DNA of 64,000 nt. Origin: Tyzzerella sp. (GTDB lineage Bacteria > Bacillota > Clostridia > Lachnospirales > Anaerotignaceae). The stretch's first letter is position 1. Every line of letters begins with the position of its first letter. The stretch covers positions 11,313-75,312 of the forward strand of contig DXZA01000002.1 of the NCBI GenBank assembly GCA_019415525.1, given 5' to 3'. A program made the translations under genes and the position numbers. This document shows positions 14,410 to 24,297 of this stretch, piece by piece. A model generated the notes under the pieces. The model made no database searches and had not been told where the DNA came from. It saw only the letters and a program-made list of their open reading frames with translations.

Positions 14410-16260
14410 ATGGAATATTTTTTAAATGAAAAACAGAAAGAAGCAGTAGACCATTTTAAAGGGCCTATGCTTGTTCTTGCAGGTCCTGGAAGTGGTAAAA
14501 CAACTGTTGTTACTCACAGAGTTAAAAATTTAATAGAGAAATATTCTGTTATGCCTTCCAAAATACTTGTAATAACTTTTACAAAGGCTGCTGCTACTGA
14601 AATGAGTGATAGATTTGAAGCTATGAATGTTTTGGATAGCAAAAGGGTAACATTTGGAACTTTTCATGCACTATTTTTTAGAATTATAAGACAGTATTGT
14701 GGTTATAAAATAGAGAGTATAATATCTGAAGATGAAAAATGGAATTTCTTAAGAAATATAATAAGAGAAAGTGAAATAGAAACTGATGATGAGGACCAGT
14801 ATATAAGTGATTTTTTTAATGAAATTTCTCTTATGAAAAACGAGCTTATAGAAATTAGTAAATATACAGCTAAAAATATGCCAGATGATGATTTTAAATA
14901 TTTATATAAATACTATGAAAGTTATAAATCAAGAAATGAAAAAATTGATTTTGATGATATGCTTTATATGTGTTATAAAATATTAAGTGAAAACAGTGAT
15001 GTACTTGATATGTGGCGAAGCAGATATAAATATATATTGATTGATGAATTTCAAGATATAAACAAGGCACAGTATGAATGTATAAAACTCCTTGCAAGTC
15101 CGTTAAATAATATTTTTGCTGTTGGTGATGATGACCAAAGTATATATAGTTTTAGAGGAGCAAGACCAGATTTTATGTTGGATTTTGAAAATAGCTTTGC
15201 AAATGCTAAAAAGGTTGTACTTAATATAAATTATCGTTCAACAAATAGTATAATAAATTTAAGCCAAAGAGTTATAAAACATAATAAAGATAGATATGAA
15301 AAGAAAATAGAAGGTACAGACAGAAAAGGTAAAATAGCAATACTTCTTAAATCTGAAAATACATCAAAAGAGGCAGAACTTATATCACAAAAAATACAAA
15401 GACTTAATGATAATGGATTACTACTTAGTGAAATTGCTGTTATATACAGGACAAATATGCAAGGTGGAATTTTTGCAAGATGTTTTAATGACAGAAAAAT
15501 ACCATATAATTTAAAAGATAGTATTTTAAATGTTTATGAACACTTTATAGCAAAAGATATAATTTCATATATGCAGTTTTCAAAAGATATCACAAGAAAT
15601 AGCGATTTTATAAGAATTGTAAATAAACCTAAAAGATATATAAGTAAAGATACTATAAATGAAGCTCAAAGGCTTACAGGACCTCTTATAAAGACAATAT
15701 ATCAGTTGCCAACATTAAAAACATATCAGGAAAAGAGAATTGATGAACTGCTTACACATGTTTATCAAATAAGAAAAAGAAAACCATTTGAAGCTGTCAA
15801 GTATATAAGAAATATAGTATCTTATGATGAGTATCTTGAAGATTATGCAGAATATAGAAAAACAAATATACTTGCACTTAAAGAAATTGCTGATGAAATA
15901 CTTGATGCTGCAAAAGATAAAGAAACTTTTGAAGAATTTTTTGATTATATAAATGAACTTTCTGAAAAAATAAAAGAAGATAAAAAGAATAGTGGAAAAA
16001 CACTTGAAAATGCAGTAACACTTTCAACAATGCATAGTGCCAAAGGTCTTGAGTTTGATACAGTTTTTATACCTACTGTTATAGAAGATATTGTACCTCA
16101 TGAAAAAAGTAAAACAAAAGAAGAGATAGAAGAAGAAAGAAGGCTTTTTTATGTAGGGGTTACAAGGGCTAAAAATAGACTTTATATATCTGAGGTTTTG
16201 GAAAGACATGATAAAAAAACAAAAAGGTCAAGATTTATAACTGAACTTGGTGTAAAATAA
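14410..16260 (+). CDS. UvrD/Rep/PcrA-family DNA helicase
   Basis: 616 aa superfamily 1A helicase: Walker A AGPGSGKTT (about residue 25), motif Ia ITFTKAAATEM, motif II LIDEFQDIN, motif III VGDDDQSIYSFRGA, motif IV NYRST, motif V STMHSAKGLEFD and motif VI YVGVTRAKNRLY are all present. It is about 100 residues shorter than PcrA, mostly at the C-terminus, so it belongs to the short UvrD-like group. Roles may be in repair or in clearing replication forks. AGTAGGAGG precedes the start. Confidence 0.92.
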   Translation: MEYFLNEKQKEAVDHFKGPMLVLAGPGSGKTTVVTHRVKNLIEKYSVMPSKILVITFTKAAATEMSDRFEAMNVLDSKRVTFGTFHALFFRIIRQYCGYKIESIISEDEKWNFLRNIIRESEIETDDEDQYISDFFNEISLMKNELIEISKYTAKNMPDDDFKYLYKYYESYKSRNEKIDFDDMLYMCYKILSENSDVLDMWRSRYKYILIDEFQDINKAQYECIKLLASPLNNIFAVGDDDQSIYSFRGARPDFMLDFENSFANAKKVVLNINYRSTNSIINLSQRVIKHNKDRYEKKIEGTDRKGKIAILLKSENTSKEAELISQKIQRLNDNGLLLSEIAVIYRTNMQGGIFARCFNDRKIPYNLKDSILNVYEHFIAKDIISYMQFSKDITRNSDFIRIVNKPKRYISKDTINEAQRLTGPLIKTIYQLPTLKTYQEKRIDELLTHVYQIRKRKPFEAVKYIRNIVSYDEYLEDYAEYRKTNILALKEIADEILDAAKDKETFEEFFDYINELSEKIKEDKKNSGKTLENAVTLSTMHSAKGLEFDTVFIPTVIEDIVPHEKSKTKEEIEEERRLFYVGVTRAKNRLYISEVLERHDKKTKRSRFITELGVK

Positions 16261-16430
16261 ATATATATTTATTTTAAAATATAACTTAATAATATATTAC
16301 TTCTAATAGGTGCTTTATTTTTTTGAAAAATACTTTTTTAAGAAATTTTAAGATTTATTTAATGTATCGGTTATATATGCATATTGTATAATAAAAATAC
16401 ATAAATGATATTTGTATGAGGGGGTATTTT

Positions 16431-18956
16431 ATGAGAAAACACAACAGAAAAATAGTATCTGTACTTGCTATAGTACTTATACTTACAATGATAATAGGAA
16501 CTATTGCACCTTTTGCTCAAGTAATATTCGGAGCTCCTACTGCTGAGGTTACAGCAGTTTCAGCAACAGATATAGAAGAAACAGGTGTAAAAACACCTGT
16601 TTCTTCTATTATAACCAATAATAATTTTGAAGTTTCGGCAGAAATAGGTTTTGATAGTTTATATATTGTTAATAAAGAAACACCTATAAAAATTAAGATT
16701 AAAAATAATGGTAATGATTTTCAAGGTGAAGTATCTATGAAAGTCTATACACAGATTAGAAATGAAGATATGGGTGAAGCGGGAAAATATGTTATATATT
16801 ATCAAGATGTTGATTTAGCTAGTGGTGCAGTTAAAGAATATTCTCTTGATAGTGCTATTCCAGCTGTAAATTCAGCAATGGAAATAGAAATAGCAGATAA
16901 AAATAATAAAGTTATATATAGAAATAATTTTCCTGTAACTGCTTTAAGTCCAGATACAATAGCAACTGCTGTTATTACAGACAATGTTTCAGGAATGAAT
17001 TATATAAAAAGTCTTAATTTATATGATGATGTAATAGTAGACTATTCTACATCAGAACAAATATTTTATTTCACAAAAGATAGTTTTCCAAAAACAAAAA
17101 ATATTCTTGATAATTTTAATAATATAATAATAAGTGATTTTGATACTAAATCTTTAAGTGAAGAGCAAATAAACGCTTTATATGAATGGGTAGAAAGCGG
17201 AGGAAATATTGTTATTGGAACAGGACAAAATGAGATGAGAAGTCTTTCTGTCTTTTCTGAGAAATTTGGTATAACAGCAACAAATCCAACATCAAAAACT
17301 TTTTCAGTATATCCTGAACTTACAGGAATGTATACTTGTGATATTGTAGGAGAAGGATTAGAAACAGTTGTTGAAGATAATGGAAATCCACTTTTTGTAC
17401 ATAAAAGTTATGGTGGAGGAAACATTATTGTTGCAACTTTTGATATGGCACTTTCTCCATTTTCAGGATATACTAGAGGCTCTGAAATTATAAAATCTGC
17501 TTTTGATAATAGTGGAATAACTTTTGAAGGTGGTACAGAATATTTTGAAAATAATAATTATATGAATATTGATGCTGCAAAAAAAGTACCATTTAAAGAT
17601 AGTGGAAGACTTAATATTATATTTGTTTTAGTTATTATATATATATTAGTTATAGGACCTGTTCTTTATTTTATACTTAAGAAAAAAGATAAGAGAGAAT
17701 TAGGTTGGATAGCAATACCTATAATATCTGTTATATTTACATTAGTTATATTTGGAATAAGTAAAATTAGTTTTTATAATAATAATATTCTTGGTATAGC
17801 ATCTACTGTTCAAATAAAAAATGGAACAAGCTATGGAAATGCTAAAATAGCTGTAAATGCAAAATCACCTAATGCAGGAAATGTTTCTATTGAGCTTTCT
17901 GAAAATTTACCTATAAATCTTACAGAAGATAGATATTATAGATATAGTGACAAAGATATTTGTGTAGGCAAAATAAATATAGGAGAAAATAAAAAAATAT
18001 CATTTTTTGAAACAGAAAAATGGTCAGATAACTATTTTATGACAGAAAAAAATATAAATATGGGTGGAGAATTTAATATAAGTGCAGAATTAATAGGAGA
18101 TAAAATAAATCTACATATTAAAAATAATACAACTCATAATTTTGAAAATGCAATAGCTGTAATTGGAAATTTTTCTGTACAAATTGGTAATATAGATGCA
18201 CAAACAGAAATTGAAAAAGATATAAATATTAATGACCAATCAAACTATAAGGTATCATCATACATGAATGAATATGAATTATATTTTGGTGTTCAAGATG
18301 GATATGGAGAGTTAAGAAATAGATTTAATTCAAATGATTATAATAAAGATGATGTTTTTAAGGATAGTGTAAGAGCAAGTCTTATAGAAAGCTCATTTAA
18401 TGATATTGTTATAAAAAATATGGAGCTTGGTAATACAGGAATGATTGTAAGTTTATATCTTTTTGATAGTGATGATATAATAAAAGAAGGGAGTCTTATA
18501 AATGGAAAAATTCCTTCAAATATTGTTAATAACATATACTATGTTAATACTGTTATAAAATATGAAGATATGGAAAATTATGAAATACCTGAAGGAATAA
18601 TTATGCCTATCATACTTGATGATGAAGTTAAAGGACAGGCAGATTATAATACTGAAAGAGATTATATATATACTTATAATGAAGATAATAGCGATATTGT
18701 AGAAGTACCTATGATTTTTGATATACCTAATATTTCAGGTTTAAAATCATTTAAAATTTCTTCATATAATGACACTAATATTAAAGAAGAAATATTTAAT
18801 GTTAATACTCAAAGCTACGAACCTTTAAAATCAGAAGAAATTACAGATGTTTCATCATATGTTAATGAAGATGGTCAAATAAAAATGAGAATATATTATC
18901 CTTGTAATAATGAAAATACAATTCCAAAAATAACAATAAAAGGAGGTAGTAAATAA
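16431..18956 (+). CDS. Large membrane-anchored protein with GATase-like domain
   Basis: I choose the ATG at 16431 because GAGGGGG (16418-16424) is then a normal ribosome site; the ATG 15 bases earlier contains that site. The 841-aa protein has an N-terminal membrane segment (about 10-30), an extracytoplasmic region with a beta domain and a class I glutamine-amidotransferase-like Rossmann domain (IIISDFDTKSLSEEQINAL, ESGGNIVIGTG), then two membrane spans (about 390-440) and a long beta-rich C-terminal part. No catalytic Cys triad is apparent, so the GATase-like fold is probably a binding domain. First gene of a seven-gene operon with an ABC transporter and VWA proteins. Confidence 0.8.
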   Translation: MRKHNRKIVSVLAIVLILTMIIGTIAPFAQVIFGAPTAEVTAVSATDIEETGVKTPVSSIITNNNFEVSAEIGFDSLYIVNKETPIKIKIKNNGNDFQGEVSMKVYTQIRNEDMGEAGKYVIYYQDVDLASGAVKEYSLDSAIPAVNSAMEIEIADKNNKVIYRNNFPVTALSPDTIATAVITDNVSGMNYIKSLNLYDDVIVDYSTSEQIFYFTKDSFPKTKNILDNFNNIIISDFDTKSLSEEQINALYEWVESGGNIVIGTGQNEMRSLSVFSEKFGITATNPTSKTFSVYPELTGMYTCDIVGEGLETVVEDNGNPLFVHKSYGGGNIIVATFDMALSPFSGYTRGSEIIKSAFDNSGITFEGGTEYFENNNYMNIDAAKKVPFKDSGRLNIIFVLVIIYILVIGPVLYFILKKKDKRELGWIAIPIISVIFTLVIFGISKISFYNNNILGIASTVQIKNGTSYGNAKIAVNAKSPNAGNVSIELSENLPINLTEDRYYRYSDKDICVGKINIGENKKISFFETEKWSDNYFMTEKNINMGGEFNISAELIGDKINLHIKNNTTHNFENAIAVIGNFSVQIGNIDAQTEIEKDININDQSNYKVSSYMNEYELYFGVQDGYGELRNRFNSNDYNKDDVFKDSVRASLIESSFNDIVIKNMELGNTGMIVSLYLFDSDDIIKEGSLINGKIPSNIVNNIYYVNTVIKYEDMENYEIPEGIIMPIILDDEVKGQADYNTERDYIYTYNEDNSDIVEVPMIFDIPNISGLKSFKISSYNDTNIKEEIFNVNTQSYEPLKSEEITDVSSYVNEDGQIKMRIYYPCNNENTIPKITIKGGSK

Positions 18957-19888
18957 TGCTTACAATAAAAAATCTCGTGAAAAAATATGGAAAATTTACT
19001 GCCGTTAATAACCTTAATTTACATATAAATAAAGGAAGTATATATGGATTTGTAGGGCCTAATGGTGCTGGTAAAACAACAACAATGAAAATTATAGCAG
19101 GTCTTTTGAGTGCTACAAGTGGCTCTGTTATGATTAATGGAGAGGAAGTTGTTAAAAATCCAAGGCTTTTGAGAGAAAAGATAGGGTATATGCCAGATTT
19201 CTTTGGTGTTTATGATAACCTTAAAGTTACAGAATATATGGATTTTTATGCTGGTACATATTATATACCTTATAAAGAAAGAAAAGATATTATAGATAAT
19301 CTTCTTGAAATTGTTGACCTTACAGATAAAAAAGATAGTTATGTTGATTCTCTTTCTAGAGGTATGAAGCAGAGATTATGTCTTGCAAGAAGTCTTATTC
19401 ATGACCCTGAACTTCTCATACTTGATGAGCCGGCAAGTGGACTTGACCCAAGAGCAAGAGTTGAAATGAAAGAGGTTTTAAAACAGCTTAGAGAAATGGG
19501 TAAAACTATTATAATAAGTTCTCATATATTACCGGAACTTGCTGAAATGTGTACTGAAATTGGTATTATAGATAAAGGAAAACTTTCGGCAGAAGGTACT
19601 GTAAACCATATTATGCAGCAACTTACAAAGAAAAGAATAATAAATGTAAAACCTTTTGAAAATAGTGAAAAACTTATAAAACTTCTTTCTGAAAAGCCTT
19701 TTATAAGTGAAATTATTGAAAATACAGATGATGTTGAATTTGCATTTGATGGAAATGATAAAGAGCTTTCTCTTCTTCTTAAAAACATTATTACAGAAGA
19801 TATACCTATTATAAGTTTTAAAGAAAAAGAAGGAAATCTCGAAGAAATATTTATGCAGATAACAGGAGGTAATGAAAATGATGCTTAA
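18956..19888 (+). CDS. ABC transporter ATP-binding protein
   Basis: 310 aa. Walker A GPNGAGKTT (about residue 36), signature LSRGMKQRL, Walker B LLILDEPASGLDP and the switch His in SSHIL are intact. It belongs to the CcmA/NatA-type group that pairs with ABC-2 permeases. The start shares one base with the previous stop (TAATG) and the end overlaps the permease gene, so the ATPase and permease form one exporter made with the upstream GATase-like protein. Confidence 0.95.
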   Translation: MLTIKNLVKKYGKFTAVNNLNLHINKGSIYGFVGPNGAGKTTTMKIIAGLLSATSGSVMINGEEVVKNPRLLREKIGYMPDFFGVYDNLKVTEYMDFYAGTYYIPYKERKDIIDNLLEIVDLTDKKDSYVDSLSRGMKQRLCLARSLIHDPELLILDEPASGLDPRARVEMKEVLKQLREMGKTIIISSHILPELAEMCTEIGIIDKGKLSAEGTVNHIMQQLTKKRIINVKPFENSEKLIKLLSEKPFISEIIENTDDVEFAFDGNDKELSLLLKNIITEDIPIISFKEKEGNLEEIFMQITGGNENDA

Positions 19889-20735
19889 TCCTATTATAAG
19901 AAGAGAAGCAAAAACATCTTTAAGGTCATGGAAAATGTTTCTTGCAATAGCTTTATATACACTTATAATTTCAGGAGCAGCCATCATATTTATAAAAGGT
20001 GTTATTTCCGGAGGTTATATGGGTGTTGACCTTAGAGGTCTTTCAATACTTTATGTAGTTTTAGGTTTTATGCAGTTTGCTGTGACTATGATTATGGTTC
20101 CTGCACTTACAGCGGGAAGTATAAGTGGTGAAAGAGAACGACAAACTTTAGATATACTTCTTGTAACTAAAATGACAACTTTTTCAATAGTAATAGGTAA
20201 ACTTGCTTCATCAATAGGTATATTTTTACTTATGATGATTGCTACATTGCCTGTTTTTGCCATAGTATTTTTCTTTGGTGGGTTATCACTTATTAATCTT
20301 TTTATAATGGAAATATATATGGTAATTATTTCAATTATGGTAGGTTCAATATCTATATTTTTCTCAACATTTTTCAAAAAAACAGTTTCTTCTATAGTTT
20401 TTACATATATATTACTTGGAATATTATGTTTTGGTACATTAATATTCACATTTATATACATAGCATATTGTAATAGTTCTGTTAATGTTAATCCATCTAT
20501 GGCTGCTATACTTTTAACTAATATAGTAAATCCGGGAGTAGGTTTTGTGAATATTATGGATAAACAGTTGGGAACTAATTTAGTAACTTCATTTTTTGGA
20601 TATTGGATAGAATTTACACCAGCAGCTAAAATATTAAATAATTACTTTTTGATTATAAATACATTTATAAATATTTGTATATCATTATTATTTACTTCAT
20701 TATCAGCATTAAGACTTAAGGGTACAAATGGTTAA
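19878..20735 (+). CDS. ABC-2 type permease
   Basis: About 285 aa with six predicted membrane spans. ATG triplets occur at 19872, 19878 and 19881; GGAGG (19865-19869) is only two bases from the first, so 19878 is the better start. The sequence around SGERERQTLDILLVTKM is the conserved cytoplasmic motif of this permease family (cf. Nos/Gld-type exporters). It overlaps the ATPase gene by 11 bases. The substrate is unknown. Confidence 0.9.
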   Translation: MMLNPIIRREAKTSLRSWKMFLAIALYTLIISGAAIIFIKGVISGGYMGVDLRGLSILYVVLGFMQFAVTMIMVPALTAGSISGERERQTLDILLVTKMTTFSIVIGKLASSIGIFLLMMIATLPVFAIVFFFGGLSLINLFIMEIYMVIISIMVGSISIFFSTFFKKTVSSIVFTYILLGILCFGTLIFTFIYIAYCNSSVNVNPSMAAILLTNIVNPGVGFVNIMDKQLGTNLVTSFFGYWIEFTPAAKILNNYFLIINTFINICISLLFTSLSALRLKGTNG

Positions 20736-20753
20736 AAAAGAGAGGTGCTTTAA

Positions 20754-22223
20754 TTGAAGGAGTTAAAAAATATACTAAAACCATTAAAATTTAAAATAAT
20801 ATTAGAAGCATATATAAAAAGATTTTTTATTACAGCCAGTATATGTTTTGGTATCACTATTGTTATTGAAATATTTTCTAAATTTAAATCTATTGATTGC
20901 AAAAATATTATTTATATAATACTTTTTATTCTTTCATTTATAGCACCTATTTTTATAGTTGTACTTAAAGATAATATAGATTATTGCAAAACTGCTAAAA
21001 AATGTGATGCTTTGGGATATAATGAAAGATTTATAACAGCATATGAAATATTATCTAAAAATAATAATATGAATGAAATGGAAAAATTAGCTGTTGAAGA
21101 TGCCTTTTTAAGTGTAAAAAATAGTAATATAACAAAAGAATATAAAATTACATTACCTAAAAAAATGATTATAATTTTTTCAATACTTGCAGTTGCAACA
21201 GTTTCTGTTGGTTTTGTTAAACCTTATGGAAAAGAAAATTTTGAGATATATATAGAAAAAGAATTGGAAGAAGTTAAAAAAATAGAAAAAGAAGCTGAAA
21301 AAAATAATAATATAAATAAAGAACAGCTTAAAAATCTTAAGTCAGAAATAAAAGAATTAAATGAACAGCTTAAAAAATCTGTTACAAAAGAAGACGCTAA
21401 AAAAACTCTTGAAAAAGCAGAACAAGAATTAAAAAAACTTGAAAAAGACAGCTTAGATAAAGATATATCAAAACTTGCAGAGGAGCTTTCAAAAAATGAA
21501 GTTGGAAAAAATCTTGCAGAAGCATTAAAAAATGGAAATAATGAGAATATTCAAAATGCATTTAATGAATTTATGAATAATATTCAAAATATGGATAATG
21601 AAAGCATGAAAGATTTATCTTCAGAACTTCAAAAGCTTATGGAACAAATGTCTTCTAATGATATAAAAAATGCTGTAAATAATATAGCAAGTAATATAAG
21701 TAATTTATCTGAAAGTGATATTAAAAATATTGTTTCAACACTTTCGCAATATTCTCAAAATAATAATGAGTTTAGAAATACAATAAAAAATGTAAATAAC
21801 CAAATAAGTAATGGAAAATCTGATATTGAAAATTCAGAAAACCAAGGTCAAGGACAAGGAAATTCTGAGGAACAAAATGGTAAGAATGGTAGTTTGACAA
21901 ATCCAAACGGTAATGGAGGAAATGGTAATGGTGCATCAGGAGGAAATGGTAGAGGTTCTGGAGCTGGTGACCATAAAGAAATATATACAAGAGATGCCAT
22001 TAACAAAGGTAGTGAAGACATAAAGGCACAAGGTGTACAAAATGAAAATGGAAGTATAAACCTTTCAAATGAAAGTACAATTGGTACAGGTGGTCAAAGT
22101 GTACCATATACAGAGGTTTATAATGAGTATAGACAGCAAGCCTTGGAAAGTATGGAAAAAAATAATATTCCTTATGGTATGAGGGATATGGTAACAGAAT
22201 ATTTTTCAAGTCTTGAAGAATAG
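20754..22223 (+). CDS. Membrane protein with long coiled coil and Gly/Asn-rich linker (DUF4175-like position)
   Basis: The 489-aa frame starts with TTG; AGAGGTG at 20741-20747 supports it. Two membrane spans near the N-terminus (about 25-75) and one at about 140-160 are followed by a coiled coil (about 170-240, EVKKIEKEAEKNNNINKEQL) and helical repeats. A low-complexity stretch (about 360-400, GNGGNGNGASGGNGRGSGAG) links to a conserved-looking C-terminal segment (VPYTEVYNEYRQQALESM, then YGMRDMVTEYFSSLEE). That last segment is like the end of DUF4175-type proteins in MoxR/VWA operons. Exact function is unknown. Confidence 0.7.
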   Translation: MKELKNILKPLKFKIILEAYIKRFFITASICFGITIVIEIFSKFKSIDCKNIIYIILFILSFIAPIFIVVLKDNIDYCKTAKKCDALGYNERFITAYEILSKNNNMNEMEKLAVEDAFLSVKNSNITKEYKITLPKKMIIIFSILAVATVSVGFVKPYGKENFEIYIEKELEEVKKIEKEAEKNNNINKEQLKNLKSEIKELNEQLKKSVTKEDAKKTLEKAEQELKKLEKDSLDKDISKLAEELSKNEVGKNLAEALKNGNNENIQNAFNEFMNNIQNMDNESMKDLSSELQKLMEQMSSNDIKNAVNNIASNISNLSESDIKNIVSTLSQYSQNNNEFRNTIKNVNNQISNGKSDIENSENQGQGQGNSEEQNGKNGSLTNPNGNGGNGNGASGGNGRGSGAGDHKEIYTRDAINKGSEDIKAQGVQNENGSINLSNESTIGTGGQSVPYTEVYNEYRQQALESMEKNNIPYGMRDMVTEYFSSLEE

Positions 22224-22234
22224 AGGTAGATAGA

Positions 22235-22492
22235 ATGTATGAAAATAAAAGTTTATCATTATTTGATATGATAAAGGGTATATTTATTTTTATAATTAGT
22301 TGTTGTTTAAGTCTTACTATTTTGAAATCAGTTTTATTTATTGTAATGACTGCTATAAAATATCCTAAACTTATAGCTATATTGCCTATGATATATAGTA
22401 TTATAACAATAATATTAGGTATAATTTTAGTATACAATATGTTTAAATATTCTTTTAATATATATATGCGTTTCTTGCATAAAAATATATAA
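22235..22492 (+). CDS. Small membrane protein, 85 aa
   Basis: Two hydrophobic spans (about residues 14-36 and 47-67) and short basic ends. It lies 11 bases after the coiled-coil protein gene and 20 before the BatA-like gene, and AGAGGTAGAT precedes the start, so it belongs to the operon. It may be a small subunit of the membrane assembly. I recognise no family. Confidence 0.65.
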   Translation: MYENKSLSLFDMIKGIFIFIISCCLSLTILKSVLFIVMTAIKYPKLIAILPMIYSIITIILGIILVYNMFKYSFNIYMRFLHKNI

Positions 22493-22512
22493 TATGAAAT
22501 GAGGAGTGAAAT

Positions 22513-24297
22513 ATGAGCTTTTTTAATCCTTTAGGCTTTTTAGCTCTTTTAGGTATACCTTTAATTATAGTTATGTATATTCTTAAAGAAAAACATAAAG
22601 AGGTCAGAGTTCCCTCCTCTTTTTTGTGGAAAAAAGCTGTGGCTAGTGCAAATGCAAAAAAGCCTTGGCAAAAATTAAGAAAAAACATACTTATGATTAT
22701 ACAAATATTTACTGTAATTATTATTGCTCTTGTATTAGCTAAGCCATATATAAAAGGTGGAAAAGATGCTGCTCATTATATAATTGTAATGGATACATCA
22801 GCAAGTATGTCTTCTTTGGATACACAACCTACAAGATTTGAGTTTGCTAAAAAAGAAGCAGAAAAAATTATAAATAATGCATCACCAGATACATATTTTA
22901 CTATAATTTCAGCAAATAACAATCCTTATGCTTTAACAGAACATATACAAGGCCGTGAAAATGCAGTAAGTGTAATAGAAAAATTAAATCCATCATTAGA
23001 AAGTTGTGATATGCAATCAACACTTGAAATTGTAAAAACAATTAAGTCAAATAATGATGGTAATATTTATATGTTTACAGATATGGGTGTTGATATAGGT
23101 GATATTACAGATATGCAGGTTATTTCTGTAAAAAGTTCTGATGAAAATACAGGTATAACGCTTCTTTCTGAAAATAATGGTAATGTTCTTGTTAAAGTTC
23201 AAAACAATGGTAATGAATTATCAAAAAGAAATTTAACACTTTATAATGATAATAATATTATTGATGTTAAAGAAATAGAAATTAATGGTGGTGAAACAAA
23301 AGATATTTATTTTGATATAAATATGGATAATATATCATCACTAAAGGCTACTTTAAGTCCTAATGATAATTATATTTATGATGATGAATATTATTATACA
23401 ATAAATGAAAATACAACAAAAAAAGCTATTGTTTTTTCAGATAATAATATATTTATTGAAAAAGTATTTTCTGTAATACCTAATGTAGAGTTATATAAGG
23501 GCGATAAAGATTTTATAAATATGCAAGAAGGATATTCATTGTATATTTATGATGGTATGTTACCTGAAAAATTGCCTACTGATGGTCATATAATGGTATT
23601 TTCTCCGCCAAATGACAATAATATATTTAAAGTTTTAAATGAAGCAGAAATTAAAGAAAATATATCAGAAAGAGAATGTGAATTAACAGAAAATATAAAA
23701 GATATTAATTTTGTAGTTTCAAAGTCAAAAAATATTGAAATTCCAAACTGGGGTAATGTATTTTTAGAAAGTGGAAATACTCCTATTGCTTTTTATGGTG
23801 AAAATAATGGTCAGAAGAATATAGTTTTTTGTTTTGATATATATAATTCTGATTTATCATTAAAAATGGAATTTCCTATTATGATGTATAACTGTACAAA
23901 ATATCTTTTCCCAGAAAAAAATACAGATATTTCAAATATTTTTACAGGGGATACTATTAATTTTAATCTTTTACCAGACACTAAAGAGGCTTTTGTTACA
24001 AAGCCATCTGGTGAAAAAATATCGGTAGCACCACCATTTCCAATAGAAGTGTTTACTGATACAAATGAAAATGGTATTTATAAACTTAGTGAAATAAATG
24101 AAAGTGGAATTACAAGTGAAAGTACATTTTCTGTAAATACAGTTAGAGATTTTATAAATACAGAAAATACAGAAAATACAGAAGAAACCGTTGTAAAAAA
24201 AGTTTCCTCAACAGATAAAAGCTTGGCAGGAATATTCATTGTTCTTGTTATTATTGCACTACTTGTAGAATGGTGGGTGAACTGTCGTGAAAATTAG
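22513..24297 (+). CDS. BatA-like membrane protein with VWA domain
   Basis: 594 aa. The N-terminus (FFNPLGFLALLGIPLIIVMY, then VRVPSSFLWKK) is the BatA/aerotolerance N-terminal domain, with spans at about 5-22 and 57-77. A von Willebrand factor A domain follows with the metal site D94-T-S-A-S in MDTSASMS, then a beta-rich region and a C-terminal span (about 570-590) ending in the cytoplasm. VWA domains of this kind bind protein partners through a divalent metal. It overlaps the next gene by 11 bases. Confidence 0.85.
   Translation: MSFFNPLGFLALLGIPLIIVMYILKEKHKEVRVPSSFLWKKAVASANAKKPWQKLRKNILMIIQIFTVIIIALVLAKPYIKGGKDAAHYIIVMDTSASMSSLDTQPTRFEFAKKEAEKIINNASPDTYFTIISANNNPYALTEHIQGRENAVSVIEKLNPSLESCDMQSTLEIVKTIKSNNDGNIYMFTDMGVDIGDITDMQVISVKSSDENTGITLLSENNGNVLVKVQNNGNELSKRNLTLYNDNNIIDVKEIEINGGETKDIYFDINMDNISSLKATLSPNDNYIYDDEYYYTINENTTKKAIVFSDNNIFIEKVFSVIPNVELYKGDKDFINMQEGYSLYIYDGMLPEKLPTDGHIMVFSPPNDNNIFKVLNEAEIKENISERECELTENIKDINFVVSKSKNIEIPNWGNVFLESGNTPIAFYGENNGQKNIVFCFDIYNSDLSLKMEFPIMMYNCTKYLFPEKNTDISNIFTGDTINFNLLPDTKEAFVTKPSGEKISVAPPFPIEVFTDTNENGIYKLSEINESGITSESTFSVNTVRDFINTENTENTEETVVKKVSSTDKSLAGIFIVLVIIALLVEWWVNCREN

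Noticed and set aside
16416..16430. Earlier ATG for the GATase-like membrane protein
   Set aside because: The codons from this ATG contain the GAGGGGG ribosome site that serves the ATG at 16431.
19529..19987. Minus-strand frame opposite the ABC transporter genes
   Set aside because: It lacks a ribosome site and is the shadow of a well-supported ATPase and permease gene pair.
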